64,000 bases of DNA from Bathynomus jamesi (lineage: Eukaryota > Arthropoda > Malacostraca > Isopoda > Cirolanidae), in assembly GCA_023014485.1 (NCBI GenBank), contig JAJOZX010005796.1, positions 1-64,000 of the forward strand, given 5' to 3'. This document shows positions 42,880 to 53,861 of the stretch, one piece after another (position 1 is the stretch's first letter; each line of letters starts with the position of its first letter). The notes under the pieces were generated by a model. The model saw only the letters and a program-made list of their open reading frames with translations, did not search any database and had not been told where the DNA came from. Made by a program: the position numbers and the translations under genes.

Positions 42880-43069
42880 TGAAAAGTAGTCTTGCCTCTC
42901 TAAATCATCTTCCAAACAACTTTTTTTGGACGGACCAGCTTCAGAATAGTCAATAGGAGCCCCATAAGCAGCTTCAAAACTTCGTTTAACCTTTTCCATT
43001 GTCGATCTGAATTTCGTAGAAGCCTTTATCTGTTTTTGTCCTGGCTTCAATCCAGCTGTAAAACAAATT
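42880..43069 (-). pseudogene. Same gene, upstream exon 2
   Basis: A pyrimidine-rich acceptor (TTTGTTTTACAG) precedes AGLKPGQKQIKASTKFRSTM, then EKVKRSFEAAYGAPIDYSEA and SKKSCLEDDLERQDYFSDI. The segment is basic then acidic and of unknown function. The donor near 42880 (ATA|GTTATT) is weak, so the exon end is approximate. Confidence 0.5.
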
Positions 43070-43213
43070 CATAAATTTAGGTTGCGTGAAATAATCAAAT
43101 ATCAAATATTTTGTATATATGTATTCAAGTGCTGATGCTAATATTTAAAAACAGAAAACTACAAATTTGGCATTAAGAAACAAATGTCCTGAACGGAGTC
43201 TCTATTGTTTTAT

Positions 43214-43598
43214 TACCTGTTTTAATAGGGCTTTCATCAAATAAAGGTAAAATATTGTCACTGAGCAAATCTTTATTGAATTGCCTGTCTTGAATGACAA
43301 ATTCTTCCAATGGTGGTGGATTCGTGGAATCGCTACTGCTTCACTCCATACATTCATTAAATATGTCTGGCTCAGGTATTGGTGCAGGTTCCGGCTCTCT
43401 GGATGAACGTTGAACATGTTCTAATACAATTGGCTTCTTTTTAATTGTGACACAGCAATTGCTGCATAGTAATTGATTTTCTTCCAAAATTCCATAGCTT
43501 CCAGCTACCATGGCAGAGTTTACTTTTTTGATGTTACAGAAAATTCTTCTCAAGTGTTTTTTCATAGGATCGCAACAAAATTTTGTGTTTTGAGGCAT
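43214..43598 (-). pseudogene. Same gene, first exon with Cys-rich N-terminus
   Basis: ATG at 43598 gives MPQNTKFCCDPMKKHLRRIF, and later LLCSNCCVTIKKKPI. The CC and C-x-x-C-C spacing suggests a small zinc-binding DNA-binding module. A TGA-type stop follows NECME near 43341. The same frame then continues SSSDSTNPPPLEEFVIQDRQ to FDESPIKTG and a GTAATA donor near 43216. It lies just inside the right TIR, as expected for the first exon. Confidence 0.6.
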
Positions 43599-44028
43599 TT
43601 TAAGGGTTAGGTAAATTTACGTATACTAGAAAATTAGGTATATACTGAAAATCTGGAAAGAAAGCAAAAAATTGTTAAAATTTGGAGGATTTTTTTTTTA
43701 GTCATTTTTTTTCATAATAATCGTTGATAAGCTGACTTTTTATTACTTATTATGGTGTACATACATCAAATAAACATTTTTTATTCGTGGTCTTTTTTTC
43801 GAAAAATGATATCTTCGCTGCCAAATCGCAAAAAAAAAAAAAAAAAAATTTTTTTTTTCCCAAAAATCATAATTTTATTTTTGTTACCCTAAAAAATTGA
43901 TACATATTTAGAAACTACAGTTAATTTTACATATTTTATCATTTAAGACTTACTACACTACCACAATTAGGAGCCGAGATATTTACGTTTGAAAATTATT
44001 AGTTTTTTCATTTGACCAAAATTTGGTC

Positions 44029-46160
44029 AAGTGAAGGAAAGAGGAAAGAAAGAAAGAGAGGAAGGAAAGAAGAAAGAGGAAGGAAAGAAGAAAGAGGAAG
44101 GAAAGAAGAAAGAAAGAGAGGAAGGAAAGAAGTAAGAGGAAGGAAAGAAGTAAGAGGAAGGAAAGAAGAAAGAAAGAGAGGAAGGAAAGAAGAAAGAAAG
44201 AGAGGAAGGAAAGAAGTAAGAGGAAGGAAAGAAGTAAGAGGAAGGAAAGAAGTAAGAGGAAGGAAAGAAGTAAGAGGAAGGAAAGAAGTAAGAGGAAGGA
44301 AAGAAGAAGAAGAAAGAGAGGAAGGAAAGAAGAAAGAGGAAGGAAAGAAGAAAGAGGAAGGAAAGAAGAAAGAGGAAGGAAAGAAGAAAGAAAGAGGAAG
44401 GAAAGAAGAAAGAAAGAGGAAGGAAGAGGAAGGAAAGAAGAAGGAAAGAAAGAAAGGAAGGAAAGAAAGAAGAAGGAAAGAAGAAGGAAAGAAAGAAAAG
44501 AGGAAGGAAAGAAAGGAAAGAGGAAAGAAAGAAAGGAAAGAGGAAAGAAAGAAAGGAAAGAGGAAAGAAAGAAAGGAAAGAGGAAAGAAAGGAAAGAGGA
44601 AAGAAAGAAAGGAAAGAGGAAAGAAAGAAAGAAAAGAGGAAGGAAAGAAAGAAAGGAAGGAAAGAAAGGAAAGAGGAAAGAAAGAAAGAAAAGAGGAAGG
44701 AAAGAAAGGAAGGAAAGAAAGAAAGGAAGGAAAGAAAGAAAAGAGGAAGGAAAGAAAGAAAGGAGGAAGGAAAGAAAGGAAGGAAAGAGGAAGGAAAGAA
44801 AGAAAGGAAAGAAAGAAAGGAAAGAAAGAAAGGAAAGAAAGAGGAAGGAAAGAAAGAAAGGAAAGAAAGAGGAAGGAAAGAAGAAAGAAAGAGGAAGGAA
44901 AGAAAGAAAGAAAGAGGAAAGAAAGAAGAAAGAAAGAGGAAAGAAAGAGGAAGGAAAGAAAGAAAGAAAGAAGGAAAGAAAGAAGGAAAGAAAGGAAAGA
45001 AGAAGGAAAGAAAGAAAGGAAGGAAAGAAAGGAAAGAGGAAGGAAAGAAAGAAAAGAGGAAGGAAAGAAAGGAAAGAGGAAAGAAAGAAAGGAAAGAGGA
45101 AAGAAAGGAAAGATGAAGGAAAGAAAGAAAAGAGGAAGGAAAGAAAGAAAGAGGAAGGAAAGAAAGGAAAGAGGAAAAGAAAGGAAAGAGGAAAGGAAAG
45201 AGGAAAGAAAGAAAGAAAAGAGGAAAGAAAGGAAAGAGGAAAGAAAGAAAGGAAAGAGGAAGGAAAGAAAGGAAAGAGGAAGGAAAGAGAGGAAAGAAAG
45301 AAAGAGGAAGGAAAGAAAGGAAGGAAAGAAAGAAAGGAAAGAAAGAAAGGAAAGAAAGAAAGGAAAGAAAGAAAGGAAAGAAAGAAAGGAAAGAAAGAGG
45401 AAGGAAAGAAAGAAAGAAAGGAAAGAAAGAAAGGAAAGAAAGAGGAAGGAAAGAAAGAAAGAAAGGAAAGAAAGAAAGGAAAGAAAGAGGAAGGAAAGAA
45501 AGAAAGGAAAGAAAGAGGAAGGAAAGAAAGAAAGGAAAGAAAGAAAGGAAAGAGGAAGGAAAGAAAGGAAAGAGGAAGGAAAGAAAGGAAAGAGGAAAGA
45601 GGAAGGAAAGAAAGGAAAGAAGGAAAGAGGAAGGAAAGAAAGGAAAGAGGAAGGAAAGAGGAAGGAAAGAAAGGAAAGAGGAAGGAAAGAAAGGAAAGAG
45701 GAAAGAGGAAGGAAAGAAAGGAAAGAAAGGAAAGAGGAAGGAAAGAGGAAGGAAAGAGGAAGGAAAGAAAAAGGAAAGAAAAAGGAAAGAAAGAAAGGAA
45801 AGAAAGGAAGGAAAGAAAGGAAGGAAAGGAAGGAAAGAAAGGAAGGAAAGAAAGGAAAGAAAGGAAGGAAAGAAAGGAAGGAAAGAAAGGAAGGAAAGAA
45901 AGGAAGGAAAGAGGAAGGAAAGAAAGGAAGGAAAGAGGAAGGAAAGAAAGGAAGGAAAGAAAGGAAGGAAAGAGGAAGGAAAGAAAGGAAGGAAGGAAGA
46001 AAGGAAAGAAAGGAAGGAAAGAAAGGAAAGAAAGGAAGGAAAGAAAGAAAGGAAAGAAAGGAAAGAAAGAAAGGAAAGAAAGAAAGGAAGGAAAGAAAGA
46101 AGAAAAGAAAGGAAAGAAAGGAAAGAAAGAAGAAAGGAGAGAGAGGAAGGAAGGAAGGAA
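44029..46160. repeat. 2.1 kb purine-only GA-rich satellite
   Basis: Almost pure purine on the plus strand, built from AAAGAAAGG, GGAAGG and AGAGGAAGG units without one fixed period. Pyrimidines are rare. A plus-strand frame stays open across the whole tract because the units avoid TAA, TAG and TGA in it. The Lys/Arg/Glu/Gly product is an artefact of composition, not a gene. The tract starts at the transposon TIR edge (44028) and ends about 26 bp from the host exon donor. Confidence 0.95.
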
Positions 46161-46185
46161 AAAATATAAATTTTTTAAGACTTAC

Positions 46186-46359
46186 TTTTCTTTCTTTGAA
46201 GATGACTTGTGACGATGTTTATGTTTATGGGAATGATGTCGTTTATGCTTTTTCTTATGCTTGTGACGATCACGGGATGAACGATGTGAATGCTTAACTT
46301 CTTCCTCTGGTTGCACTGGGCTTACATCAGACAAACTTGATAAACTTATTTCCTCAGCA
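46186..46359 (-). CDS. Host gene exon: KH-rich basic segment, possibly PRPF4B
   Basis: The acceptor TTTTTAGTTTCAG precedes 46359 and the donor AAAA|GTAAGT begins at 46185, a strong consensus. The exon starts with the last base of a codon and ends with two bases of a Lys codon completed at 19535. It reads [20 protein letters not shown] (acidic, SP motif), then [20 protein letters not shown] and [17 protein letters not shown], a histidine/lysine array typical of nuclear-speckle or splicing-associated proteins such as the N-terminus of PRPF4B. No in-frame stop. The initiating exon would lie to the right but I could not find it. Only the splice and composition evidence is direct; the family name is an inference. 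Confidence 0.8.
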
Positions 46360-46598
46360 CTGAAACTAAAAATGATTACTGTAATATAGCTATGGTAATG
46401 TAGGCCTTAGCATACAATAAAAATTCATAAAATGCCTGGTTATGGGCATTTTATTTTATATCATTAAAATAATCTAAAAACAACCAGCTTCAGCCTTCTC
46501 TTTTATAATACTTGTGGAATAAAACAATCCTAAGAGAATTTATACTAGAGAGAACTGAACCATCTGTTATACTACTTTCTGTATATGAGGGGTCACGC
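46360..46598 (-). other. Host intron sequence upstream of the exon
   Basis: Nothing recognised apart from the acceptor tract. Confidence 0.4.
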
Positions 46599-47005
46599 GT
46601 CTTAGGGTACCTAAGCGCCACCACAGGCAAAAATGTGTTTTTGATGGATATCCCTATTTTCACCTTTCCTCTATCGCGTGGTTTGGGTTATAATGCCCTT
46701 ACAACACTAAAGTATGGTTGAAAACCTTATGAAGCAAACTACTTTTTTCACCTCTATCACCAGCCAAAGGTTCACCCAAAGTTTGGCATAATAAGAAAAT
46801 AAAAAAATAAAAAAATATATATATAAAATATGAAAATCTATTCCAAAACCTCATCAACACCTTCATTAGCATACTTAGAACTCTAATTTAGCCAAAAATG
46901 AACATTCTAGCTCAATTAATAATAGAGATACTACTGCCAGAATATTGCTAAACTTTGGAGGCAATTCTGACGAATTTTAATTTTGGCACTTAGGCACCGT
47001 AAGAC
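46599..47005. mobile_element. Possible MITE with short TIRs
   Basis: GTCTTAGGGTACCTAAGCGC at the left and GTCTTACGGTGCCTAAGTGC read inward from the right match at 17 of 20 positions. About 407 bp, AT-rich, non-coding. No clear target duplication. Confidence 0.5.
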
Positions 47006-47480
47006 ACCGTAATTTAAAATCTTTTTAATTTTAAAAATTAGAGTAACTTTCCACCCAAAGGGTTTTAATAATAAAGATATTTCAAATATGACAATTTCAG
47101 CTGCATGAAAAGTGATAAAGCATCAGACATAATACAAAGCATATTTATACCTACAACAAATAGTATTTTGAAAAATGGATAGATACATGGGTTTAACTTT
47201 GGGATGGATATATAGCACCCTTTTCTATAAGTACAGATGATCACTCGTCTAAACTGATCTTTTGTGCTCTTGAAAATACCCAGTTATTTATTTATTTTTT
47301 CTGTAATGCACTGAGGACAATTTGGCTTGGCCCATATAAACCCATTCTAATATTTTACAATTTAATATAACACTTTGTATTCAGGACCTTTTAAACCCTT
47401 TTAACTTGGTAAGTCTAGTTCTATCACTACTTCATTGACTTGGTTTAAGTTAATTTGGTAAGTATTATAACCAAAGTAGG
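47006..47480. other. Unassigned sequence
   Basis: No gene or element recognised. Confidence 0.5.
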
Positions 47481-48009
47481 CCTATGCCCAGGGCTGTTTC
47501 CTGGCATAAGCAGACTAAATGGCTGCTTAGGGCCCCGCTGCTACTAGGGGGCCCCTAGACAGGCTCCCAGGTCATAGCTCAGTGGGCAAGAATAGGAATA
47601 TAACGGAAGTTATTATTATTGTATTAATTAAAGTTTTTTGTATGAGACAAATGTGATAAAACGGAGACAAATGAAACATTTTGGTCGTTATGTGTAAATA
47701 ACTATTGTGAGATCTTATTTCTATTATTTAACTTTATTCTTACTATGTGCTTACACTTTCCTGAATGCTTAATTTTTCTAGTATTGTAAAACATTATTTC
47801 ACTAATTTACTAATTATTAAGAGATTTTGTAACACTTTAAAACCTAGGATTATTTTGTTATGTTTCAAGTTTATTAATTCTTTTCTCATCTTTTTCAGAT
47901 AATGTGAATTTTGTTGGTTAAAACCTAAATGGTCTGATTATTTGAATGTATTTGATTAATGTTACAATTATAACAATTATTATCATCATTATTATTTAGC
48001 AGATTAGTT

Positions 48010-49416
48010 GTGTCAACTGGATGTGACTTGGACATCTGGAAAAAGAAACAACATTATCCAACAGGAGCTGAAAAATGGAAAAGTAAGAAAATAGAGGAGG
48101 AGAAGCTTTCCAGTAGCACAGGTGAGATGTGCCACTTGTATATTCTTATGATTACAGTTCAGGCAACTAGGTTAGGTAGATCATCAAGCTAGGCAAGTGC
48201 TCAGGAATTGTGTAGAGTAAGCTAGTCTCTGTAATATTTATAATATTTCAAAATGTGAAATTTAATGGATCACATCACCTCAAATTTTGTTCACATAGAT
48301 CAATTATCAAACAAGATAAGAAAGAGTATTTTAGCAAAAATTAACAGAATATGTAATGTTATGTTCTTCTCAGGAGCACTACTGAAATATTTGGAAAAGC
48401 CATCCTCAGCAAAGCCTGATGAGCATCATGAGCCAACAGCAGGACTATCCTCTATGCAACCTCAAACACCAGTAGAAGTAGAGCCTGATGAACCAACAAG
48501 TGGCCCATCTTCTTTCAACTTCAAACACCACACACAGGCATTTCTACTGAGCAACAAGAACCAAGATCTGCTCCACCGCTTGATCTGTATGACTGGCCAG
48601 TTGTCCTGTCAGATGCCTTGAAGACATATCTGGTGTCTCGAGGACCATTTCAAATCAGTCCAGATTTCACATTCCTAAAAGAGAGGATGGTAGAAGCGTT
48701 CATCACATTACATGTACAGAACATTAATTAATGGGGAAAAAAATAAAGCGAAGCTGGCTGATGTACTCTAGAAGGAATGATGTTCTTTATTGCTTCTGCT
48801 GCAAGGGTTTTCAAGGAAGTTGTACAAACTAATTACGGATGGACTTTCAGACTGGATAAACGTTGGTTTGCTTCTGAAAGGCAATGAAAATAGTTCAGAA
48901 CATGCAGATAACATGGCAACATGGAAGGATCTGGAACTGCGGCTAAAAACTGGGAGGACCACTGACCAAACTGAAATGTCATTAGGGAGGTAGAGCAAAT
49001 GCTGGCAAGATGTTCTCACGCGTCTTGTGAGTATAATCCAATCACTGGCAGAGAGAAACCTTGCTTTCAGGGGTCTTCCTCTACATTGTACAATCAAGAC
49101 AATGGCAACTTCTTGAAGGAGGTTGAGCTACTTGCCAAATTTGATCCAGTGATGAAACAACACATCAGCAAAGTCGAAAGTGGCCAATATAGTCATTCAA
49201 GTTACCTAGGAAACATCATTCAAAATGAGCTCATTGGGTCCATCAGTGGGAAGATCTTGGATGCCATTGTTGCAGAAATAAAACAAGCTAAATATTACTC
49301 ACTCATTTTAGACTGCACTCCAGACATAAGCCACCAAGAACAGATGTCAATTATTATCAGAACTGTTAAAATGGGTGAAGTACCAGAAATAAAAGAATAC
49401 TTCTTGGGCTTTCTTG
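48010..49416 (+). pseudogene. hAT transposase (ZMYM1-like), N-terminal part
   Basis: Fragments in shifting frames follow the zinc-finger MYM-type hAT order. HYPTGAEKWKSKKIEEEKL is the usual KKRK start. GALLKYLEKPSSAKP and a proline/acidic linker follow. VVLSDALKTYLVSRGPFQIS at about 48600-48655 and the TTF-type finger remnant YCFCCKGF near 48790 come next. Then LAKFDPVMKQHISKVESGQY, IIQNELIGSISGKILDAIVA and KYYSLILDCTPDISHQEQMS, whose LDCTPD holds the first catalytic Asp of hAT enzymes. It ends EIKEYFLGFL at the nested insertion. Several stops and frameshifts show decay before or since that insertion. Confidence 0.85.
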
Positions 49417-52161
49417 CAGGGCTGTGGAGTCGGAGTCGGAGTCAGAGTCGTGGAGTTAGTCAATTTTGAGTGGAGTCGGAAGTGCATAGTTGGATGGAGT
49501 CGGAGTCGGAGCAAATCCTTCAACTATAACCATAGCAGCCTAGGCCTAGACCTAGCTCAATTTTATGAATAAAATAGATTTAACCTAATGTTTTAATATA
49601 TAATATAATATATAAATAATATATAATATATAATATATAAATATAAATAATATATAAATATAGTTGCTTATAATTAATAAGGATTATAATTAATTAATTA
49701 ACATAATTAATAATAAAGAAATTTAAAAATTTTGTACTAACAACCCTAAATCTTTTTCAGATTTTTAGATTTCAATTTGATAAGTAATGATAACAGCGTA
49801 ATGTCACATCAAAAGTATAAATCTGCTGTTTTTGAATATTTTTCACTCACTGCTGATGGAAAATATTACGTATATCAGTGCCAAAAGGGCACTGATGATC
49901 AGGAAAAAATATGTGATGCCAAAATTAGTGCCTTCTCAGGTGAAGGATCCAATGCTTCAACAAGAGCAGGAAATCTAAAACGCCACCTTCAACAGCATCA
50001 TCCAAAGGATTACAAAATTGTGAATGAAAAGGATGATGAAAGAAAGAAGAAGGCTGATGACAATTCAAGCACAAGTTCTCGTCAAACTACTGTCACAAAT
50101 ATCTTATGAGTGAAAAAGTCACAGTGACTATGACAGCAGACAAATTTAAAGCATGCATAATTGAAATGGTTGTAAAGAATTCTCTCCCTCTAACATTTTT
50201 TTCAACCCGGCCTTTGCTAATCTGAATGGGGAAATGGCAAATATACTTTGCATTTCATTAGAACATGGCAACATTCGTAATATGATAATGGAAGAATCGC
50301 AAAAGCAGAAGCATGGACTAAAAGAATGTCTTCGAGGATGAATCCTGTTCTTAAAGATGGATTCCTGTACTCGCCATAGAATAAACTATTTTGCAATTAA
50401 TTTTCGCTTTATCGATGATAAAAAAGAAGTAGTCACACGGACATTAGCAGTAAGAGATACTAAAGTACAGCATACCAGTGATTATCTTGAAAAACTACTA
50501 ATGGATGTAAATGATTTTAACATCAGAAAGGACCATGTATTGTCAATTGTAATGGACAATGCTTCCAACATGGTGAAAACACTTGAAAATTTAACAAAAA
50601 AGAAGTTGTGGAAGATTCAGAAGACAGTGATGATTATGTTGATGATTATGCTGAAGATAATGAACAAGTAATGGTGGTTGATGATCATGATAGTCACGAT
50701 ACATTAGATTCATTTGTGGATACTGCAGCAAGAATATCCAAAATCCATCATATGCGCTGCAGTGTCCACACACTGCAGTTGGCAATACGCGATGGCTTGA
50801 AAGGACAACATGCAGCTAATCTCATTGGAAGAATATGAAAAGTTGCTGTGGCAGCTAGAATGCCAAAACTAGACTCTATTTTGAAGCGACGAGCTGGCAA
50901 AGGAGCAATTTTGGACCAAGCGACTCAGTGGGGCAGCACATACATGATGATTCAACGGATTCTTGAAATAAAACCTTTCCTTAGCGACATGGCCTCCCCG
51001 GATGTCATCATGACTGAGGCTCAGTGGGATCAGGTAAAACAACTCGAGGGCTTACTTCGCCATCCTTATAACGTGACAAAAAAATGCAATCAGATGATTT
51101 GACTCCTGGCTTATTCTATAAGGAGTGGAAGACCCTTATTTTCCATCTTTCTCAAACTGGTGGCATACTAGCCGATGATATAAGGAATTCGATGATAGAG
51201 AGAGAAAAGCTTCTGCTAGACAATGATATTCTTTTGGCTGCTATATATGTTGATGCCATGTACAGAGTGACATTAACAGAAGCGCAGCAAATCAGAGCCA
51301 AGCTGCCTTATGTGATGTAGCCATACATATTAAAGGTCTACGAGATCATGGTCATGATGAATCCGAGGCAGTAGTTGGGCCACTTCATGGCAGTCATACG
51401 ATTTCGTCGTCGTCATCAAATTCAGGCTCTGATGAAGAATTAGATTTTGGAAAACATCTGGACAGACAAGAACGATCAAGCGAAGGCGATTGGAATTGGA
51501 ACAGGAGGAACACCCCCAGAGTGCATTGGATAAATTCAAATCAATTTCTATAAATCATTGGAGGAGGTGGAAAAGATTGATCGTTCATCAAAGTTGACTG
51601 TGAAAGAAGCAATTGCTAAATACCCAAAATTGTCCAAGATGCTTCTATGACTGTTACGGCCTTGCCACCTACTCAAATTAGTGTAGAACGCTTTTTTCAG
51701 CCCTTAAAATCATCCGCTCTGACTTAAGAGCATCACTGAAAGAAGATTTAATGGAAGCGATCCTTTTTTTAAGAACAAATTCAGTTTAGGTTAGTACATT
51801 TTGTTACGGTTGTTTATAATAATACAAAAACATCTTATTAATTTGCTAAACCAATAATAATCTTATTTTTTAAGCTTCAATCAGTTTGTATTTTGGGATT
51901 TATTGTAATTTTTGAATAAAGAGAAAAAAGCCATTAAGGCATAGTTACAGCCACTAAGTAACCTGATGAGTCATGTGGTGGTGACGAAATGCCTTGTTAT
52001 GAATCTCCATTGGCCTAATAAAGCTAATCATAATCAATTTGGCCTAACATTCCGTCGGTCGTAATTATACAAGTCAGATTTCTGGAGTCCGAGTCGGAAT
52101 GTTAAAATTTTTGGAGTTGGAGTTGGAGTCAGCAAATTTTATCACCGACTCCACAGCCCTG
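49417..52161 (+). mobile_element. Nested hAT transposon with perfect 8 bp duplication
   Basis: Inverted ends CAGGGCTGTGGAGTCGG. The direct repeat CTTTCTTG at 49409-49416 and 52162-52169 is exact. Short GGAGTCGGAGTC repeats follow each terminus, possible transposase binding sites. It encodes a BED-finger hAT transposase on the plus strand and lies within the coding region of the outer hAT. Confidence 0.96.
49777..51790 (+). pseudogene. BED-finger hAT transposase, frameshifted
   Basis: The N-terminal frame (to 50106) has KSAVFEYFSLTADGKYYVYQ, then C-Q and I-C-D-A-K with the late pair H-L-Q-Q-H-H, a BED-type zinc finger, then a basic/serine linker. The middle (50357-50840) gives ALAVRDTKVQHTSDYLEKLL-like helices (read as LAVRDTKVQHTSDYLEKLLM), ILSIVMDNASNMVK-like SIVMDNASNMVKTLENL with the second catalytic Asp, an acidic loop and HHMRCSVHTLQLAIRD, the C/DxxH insertion motif. 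50848-51320 continues the helical insertion domain. The hAT C-terminal dimerisation segment appears at 51650-51770 as TQISVERFFSALKIIRSDLR in a shifted frame. Several frameshifts disable it. Confidence 0.85.
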
Positions 52162-53526
52162 CTTTCTTGAGGCTTCAGAAAGTACGGCCTAGGTTTATCA
52201 GTTCTGATTCTGAAGAGACTAGATGAACTGAATATTCACTTTGATGACTGCAGAGGACAGTCATATGACAATGGAGCAAACATGAAGGGTAAGAACAAAG
52301 GTGTTCAGCAAGGTTATTAGAGAAGAACTGTCGTGCACTCTATGTTCCATGTGGGGCTCACACTCTGAATCTTGTAGTGGCTGATGCAGCTAAACCTTCC
52401 ACAGATGCCATCAGCTTCTTTGGCAATGTACAAAAATTGTACAACCTTTTTGCAGCAGCTACACAGAGATGGACAATCCTAAAGAAGCACGTGAACATAA
52501 CACTGAAGTCTTGGAGTGAAACCAGGTGGGAGAGCTGGCTTAAGAGCATTGAGGCTGTGCAATACCAAAGCCACACCATCAGAGAGGCCCTGTTGGAAGT
52601 CAGAAACAATGCCACAGATGCCATAGCCAGGACTGAAGCACAAGCACTTGCAGAGGAGGTAGGGTCTTATCACTTTCAGATTTGCACAGTAGTATGGTAT
52701 GACATTCTTCATGCAGTTAACCATGTGAGCAAACTTCTGCAGTCTCCTACAATGCAGTTTGATGTGGCAGTCAACCTCCTCACAAAAACAAAAGACTCAC
52801 TCACCAGCTATAGAAACACAGGTTTTGTTGCAGCACAAGTCATAGCTAGGGACATATTTGAGGAAATGAATGTGGAGGCTGTGCTGAAGAAGAGGCTCAG
52901 ATCCACAAAAAAGCACTTTGCTTATGGAGCTCCTGATGAACCATTTACAGAAGCCTTAGAGAGGCTGGAAGTCAAATTTTCAATGTGGTGTGGATTGTGC
53001 CATCAGGTCAATAAATGAGAGATTCAAAACATTAGATGATGTGAGGGACACATTTGGGGTTCTCCTAAACTTCACCACAATGAACAAGGAAGACTTGTCC
53101 TGCAAGTGTGAAAAGCTCTTTAAAATACTGAGCTCTGGAGCTGACTCTGACATTGATGGAAGAGAACTGGCCCTCGAAATTAAGAACTTGCCAACTTTAC
53201 CTTCATACAACATGAATGCATTGGAGCTTCTCTCCTTCATTCATCAGAAGCAACTGGAGGAACTATACCCCAATCTCTGGGTTGCACTAAGAATTGCCTG
53301 CACTCTACCTGTGACAGTAGCATCAGCCGAGAGGAGCTTCTCTAAGATGAAGCTAATCAAGAACTACCTCAGATCATCAATGGGGCAGGATTGCCTCAGT
53401 GGCCTTGGCATCATAAGCATCAACCAGGACATTGGCAGGGAGATTTCATATGATGATGGTATTGATGATTTTGCCCAGAAAAAATCTAGGAAGCAAAATT
53501 TTGAAGGTACAAACTGTTCTGTATAA
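52162..53526 (+). pseudogene. hAT transposase (ZMYM1-like), C-terminal part of outer element
   Basis: It resumes the outer gene after the nested insertion. ILKRLDELNIHFDDCRGQSY and DNGANMKGKNKGVQQ carry the second catalytic Asp (SYDNGANM). Then LFHVPCGAHTLNL-like remnants (CGAHTLNLVVADAAKPSTDA) give the CxxH motif. The helical insertion domain is 52377-53018, with TQRWTILKKHVNITLKSWSE and TRWESWLKSIEAVQ, including the R-W-x-S pair. After a frameshift at about 53000, the C-terminal dimerisation block reads PNLWVALRIACTLPVTVASA, ERSFSKMKLIKNYLRSSMGQ, then DCLSGLGIISI. The last 340 codons are well kept, so the element is not very old. Confidence 0.88.
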
Positions 53527-53861
53527 CTGTTAGCTATTACACAATTGTATCGTAGAGTTAGTAATTGTTTGTAGTTGATAACTGCATTATTTTTTTTGTA
53601 CATAGTTCTGTGTCATTTATTCTAAATAATGTATAAGCTAATTTTCAGGAATTTCACGAGTATTTTTTCTGTTTGTCTTCTGAAAGTACATATTTGTTGT
53701 TTTGGACATAAATGTTTCATAATTTTTTTTATTAACAGCCATTTTTTGTATGTGTGCTGAGGTGATGTAGTAAGGCGTGAGTTGGTGGATGGAGGGGTGG
53801 GGCCTCAAATGGGTATACTGCTTAGGGCCCCCTAATGGATAGAAATGGCCCTGCCCATGCC

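Larger units (their letters stand above)
39321..44028 (-). mobile_element. DNA transposon with about 300 bp TIRs, superfamily unassigned
   Basis: 39321-39620 and 43735-44028 are imperfect inverted repeats. They start GACCAAATTTTGGTCAAATG and contain long A/T homopolymers and TGGTGTACATACATCAAATA. A minus-strand multi-exon gene lies between them. No target duplication is obvious, and the right end stops exactly at a GA-rich tract, so terminal bases may be lost. The left end could extend to about 39168. A hAT MITE interrupts it at 40676-41388. Confidence 0.8.
47489..53853 (+). mobile_element. hAT transposon (ZMYM1/TTF-type), split by a nested hAT
   Basis: Ends CAGGGCTGTTTCCTGGC and CAGGGCCATTTCTATCC (inward), both followed by GGGGCCC-type blocks near CTGCTTAGGGCCCC. 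Flanks CCTATGCC (47481-47488) and CCCATGCC (53854-53861) match at 7 of 8 bases, the expected hAT 8 bp duplication after some decay. The transposase gene lies on the plus strand. Without the nested insertion (49417-52161) the element is about 3.6 kb. Confidence 0.92.

Noticed and set aside
44012..46297. 761-codon open frame of Lys/Arg/Glu/Gly
   Set aside because: It lies entirely on the GA-rich satellite. Purine-only DNA lacks most stop codons in some frames, and the composition has no protein-like structure.
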